From UBA4744 sp963718995 (GTDB taxonomy: Bacteria > Actinomycetota > Acidimicrobiia > Spongiisociales > UBA4744), in NCBI GenBank assembly GCA_963718995.1, contig CAVRAP010000021.1, positions 248,001 through 312,000 on the forward strand: a DNA stretch of 64,000 nucleotides. Direction: 5' to 3'. Every line of letters begins with the position of its first letter. Within the stretch, counting starts at the first letter, position 1. Positions 62,315-64,000 of the stretch are shown piece after piece. The notes beneath the pieces were generated by a model, which was not told where the DNA came from, did not search any database, and saw nothing but the letters and a program-made list of their open reading frames with translations. The translations under genes were made by a program, and so were the position numbers.

Positions 62315-63124
62315 ATGCTCTTGGCATCGATCCCATCACCAGCCAGCAACGGCATCGAGATTGGCCCATTGGATCTTCGCTTCTACGGCCTCATGATCGG
62401 TATCGGCGTAGTGGCCGCAATCATTGTCACGACCCGGCGCTATGCCCGGAGGGGTGGCGATCCGGCCATCGCCGAAAAACTCCTCGTGTGGGCGGTGGTC
62501 GCGGGAGTGATCGGCGCCCGGATTGCTTACGTGGCGCCTCGCTTCAGCCAGATAGCCGACCGCGGGTTCTGGCATCTCTTCGCGATCTGGGAAGGTGGTC
62601 TGGCGCTCTACGGCGGACTGACGGCCGGAGTGATCGTGGGTGTCTGGCTCATACGCAAGAACCACGGCGATGTTCCGGCCATGCTCGACGCAGCCGCCAT
62701 CGGCATTCCGCTCGCCCAGGGAATCGGCAGATGGGGCAACTACTTCAACCAGGAACTGTTTGGTACCCCTTCCGACCTCCCTTGGGCGGTTGAGATCGCC
62801 GAACGGTTCCGCCCTTCGGACTACCTCGACTCGGCGACGTTCCACCCGGTGTTCCTCTACGAGAGCCTCTGGAACCTGGCCATCGTGATTCCGTTCGTAC
62901 TGTGGGTTGAGCGGCGCTTCGATCTCCGTCGGGGCAATGTGTTCCTCGTATATGTGATCTCCTACGGCTTCGCCAGGTTCCTCCTCGAGTTCATCCGTAC
63001 TGACAACGCCACGATCGTCGCAGGCATGCGGGCCAATCAACTCTTCGCCGCTGTTGTAGTGGTCGTCGCGGCGGTGATCCTGTTTCTTCGACAGCGGAAA
63101 CCCGTCACAGCACCAACCGGGTGA
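62315..63124 (+). CDS. lgt: Prolipoprotein diacylglyceryl transferase
   Basis: 269 residues from ATG 62315. Seven-helix enzyme that adds diacylglycerol to lipobox Cys, so it serves the lipoproteins at 49037 and 51775. Signatures: LDLRFYGLMIGIG, IWEGGLALYGG, the Lgt motif QGIGRWGNYFNQELFG and PVFLYESLWNL, with the late GFARFLLEFIR. Confidence 0.95.
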   Translation: MLLASIPSPASNGIEIGPLDLRFYGLMIGIGVVAAIIVTTRRYARRGGDPAIAEKLLVWAVVAGVIGARIAYVAPRFSQIADRGFWHLFAIWEGGLALYGGLTAGVIVGVWLIRKNHGDVPAMLDAAAIGIPLAQGIGRWGNYFNQELFGTPSDLPWAVEIAERFRPSDYLDSATFHPVFLYESLWNLAIVIPFVLWVERRFDLRRGNVFLVYVISYGFARFLLEFIRTDNATIVAGMRANQLFAAVVVVVAAVILFLRQRKPVTAPTG

Positions 63125-63139
63125 ACTCTTCCACCGGGG

Positions 63140-63805
63140 TCATTCAGGATCCGGGAGGCTGACTCCGAGATCGCGGCCGACCTCGTGGACATATTGTTGG
63201 TGGGCCGGTTGGGTGATCGTCTGGTAGTAAGAACGGAGGGCAGCGGCCCCTTCGTCCGGGCGATCCAGGCGGCGGAGCATCATGACGACGGGAAGGGCTG
63301 TCGGCAGTGGGAGGGCTTTCAATCCGCTCGCGGTCCATAGTTCGAGGATGCTCTCCCGAGTTGCGCGTTGTTCGAGCCAGTTGGTGCCGTGCTCGAGGAT
63401 CGCATCGCCGATCTCGATTGCCGGCTGGCTGTGGTCGGGACGAAGCTCCCACCAAGTGTCTTCGTTGCGACCGAGCAGTTGCCCCAAGCGTTCCCTGATT
63501 GCGCAGTCGTATTCGTTGACGAAATCGGGAAAGACCACATCCTTTTGTCGCCCGCTCAACAACCAGGCCTCTTCAATGGCTACGCCGAGGTTGACCGTGA
63601 ACAATCCGTGGAGGTCGAGGCGGATCGGGGGGATCGGTTCGGCCCTGGGCGGCAGATTCCGGCCCATCTGAAAACTGATGACCTGGACGACTCCAGGCTC
63701 GGCCGATCGATTGAACGCATGCCGTCGTTTCCGGAATCCGGCTTCTTTGAGACGCGGATGCAGCGCTTTGACGATGGCAGCCATGGTCTCGGCTGGTGTG
63801 GTCAA
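63140..63805 (-). CDS. DUF4304-like hypothetical protein
   Basis: 221 residues from TTG 63805 with GAGGAGG 5 bases upstream; ATG 63784 is the next start. Opens ALHPRLKEAGFRKRRHAFNRS, the DUF4304 pattern (LKxxGFrKrgxxF), then VVQVISFQMGR. C-terminal helices (LRSYYQTITQPAHQQY). Function unknown; immunity-like roles have been proposed for some relatives. Confidence 0.7.
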   Translation of the reverse strand: MTTPAETMAAIVKALHPRLKEAGFRKRRHAFNRSAEPGVVQVISFQMGRNLPPRAEPIPPIRLDLHGLFTVNLGVAIEEAWLLSGRQKDVVFPDFVNEYDCAIRERLGQLLGRNEDTWWELRPDHSQPAIEIGDAILEHGTNWLEQRATRESILELWTASGLKALPLPTALPVVMMLRRLDRPDEGAAALRSYYQTITQPAHQQYVHEVGRDLGVSLPDPE

Positions 63806-63856
63806 AGCTGCCTCCTCACGGTCCGCCGGATTCCTACTGCAGAGACAGCTGGGCCG

Positions 63857-64000
63857 CTATTCGATGACGATTCCTTCGAGGTCCTCTTCGGGTTCCGGAT
63901 ACCGCATGTCGAGGTTCTCGAGGGTGGCGACCAGTATCCTCGAGACAACCAGATTCCGGTACCACTTGCGATCGGCCGGTATCACGTACCAGGGGGCCGA
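63857..64000 (-). CDS. ppk2: Polyphosphate kinase 2 family protein, 3' end only
   Basis: The last 47 codons of a minus-strand gene that begins beyond the right edge. SAPWYVIPADRKWYRNLVV is the conserved PPK2 C-terminal signature, followed by a helix and RYPEPEEDLEGIVIE. The family moves phosphate between polyphosphate and nucleotides; the subclass cannot be set from this fragment. Confidence 0.85.
   Translation of the reverse strand, partial: SAPWYVIPADRKWYRNLVVSRILVATLENLDMRYPEPEEDLEGIVIE

Overview
The window is GC-rich and carries a gene order typical of actinobacteria: dinG, a JAMM protease, a metallo-beta-lactamase protein, rph and rdgB; then a tRNA block, tig-clpP-clpX, valS-folC-ndk, mreBCD-mrdA-rodA, rne-rplU-rpmA-obgE-proB, proA, nadD, lytR-like, rsfS, and later leuS and lgt. 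The tmRNA tag ends in ALAA, GTG starts and 4-bp ATGA/GTGA overlaps are common, and a DUF222/HNH gene and an LPFTG-type surface protein are present. I infer an uncultured actinobacterium, plausibly of the Acidimicrobiia or a relative; the sequence alone does not fix the class.

Layout. 1-6.7 kb: a cut-off phosphotransferase, an HNH endonuclease, a membrane thioredoxin, ssrA, an AzlCD exporter and a phosphofructokinase. 6.7-12 kb: helicase, protease and RNA/nucleotide hygiene genes, then six tRNA genes. 12-32.3 kb: protein quality control, valS, folate and nucleotide enzymes, the rod-shape/elongasome operon, RNase E/G, ribosomal proteins L21/L27, ObgE and ProB. 32.5-38.9 kb: a minus-strand potassium uptake block (two TrkH, three TrkA, one OB-fold membrane protein) between proB and proA. 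39-46.6 kb: proA, a MoxR/VWA pair, a lone response regulator, nadD, an LCP-like protein and rsfS.

46.7-51.7 kb is a compact integrated element in the tRNA-Ala(GGC) gene. A perfect 52-bp direct repeat marks both ends, a tyrosine recombinase sits at the left end, and 28-bp repeats inside both ends look like arm sites. Cargo: a small coupled operon with a SEC-C zinc motif, an M23 lipoprotein, a membrane protein, and an HTH plus nucleotidyltransferase pair.

53-64 kb: a Kelch-type lipoprotein, methyltransferase, ABC exporter and glyoxalase; then the most unusual locus, 57.0-59.0 kb. It has two short peptides (43 and 40 residues) sharing a lasso-type leader, each behind the same promoter-like block, followed by a PqqD-like protein and a divergent HPr-kinase-like protein, but no lasso cyclase or leader peptidase. 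leuS, a small HExxH protein, lgt, a DUF4304-like protein and a truncated PPK2 gene close the window.

Fourteen genes, including clpX, folC and obgE, need one or two small frame corrections to read through. The events are scattered and often fall in short homopolymers, so I treat them as residual assembly indels rather than pseudogenes, and annotate those genes full length.
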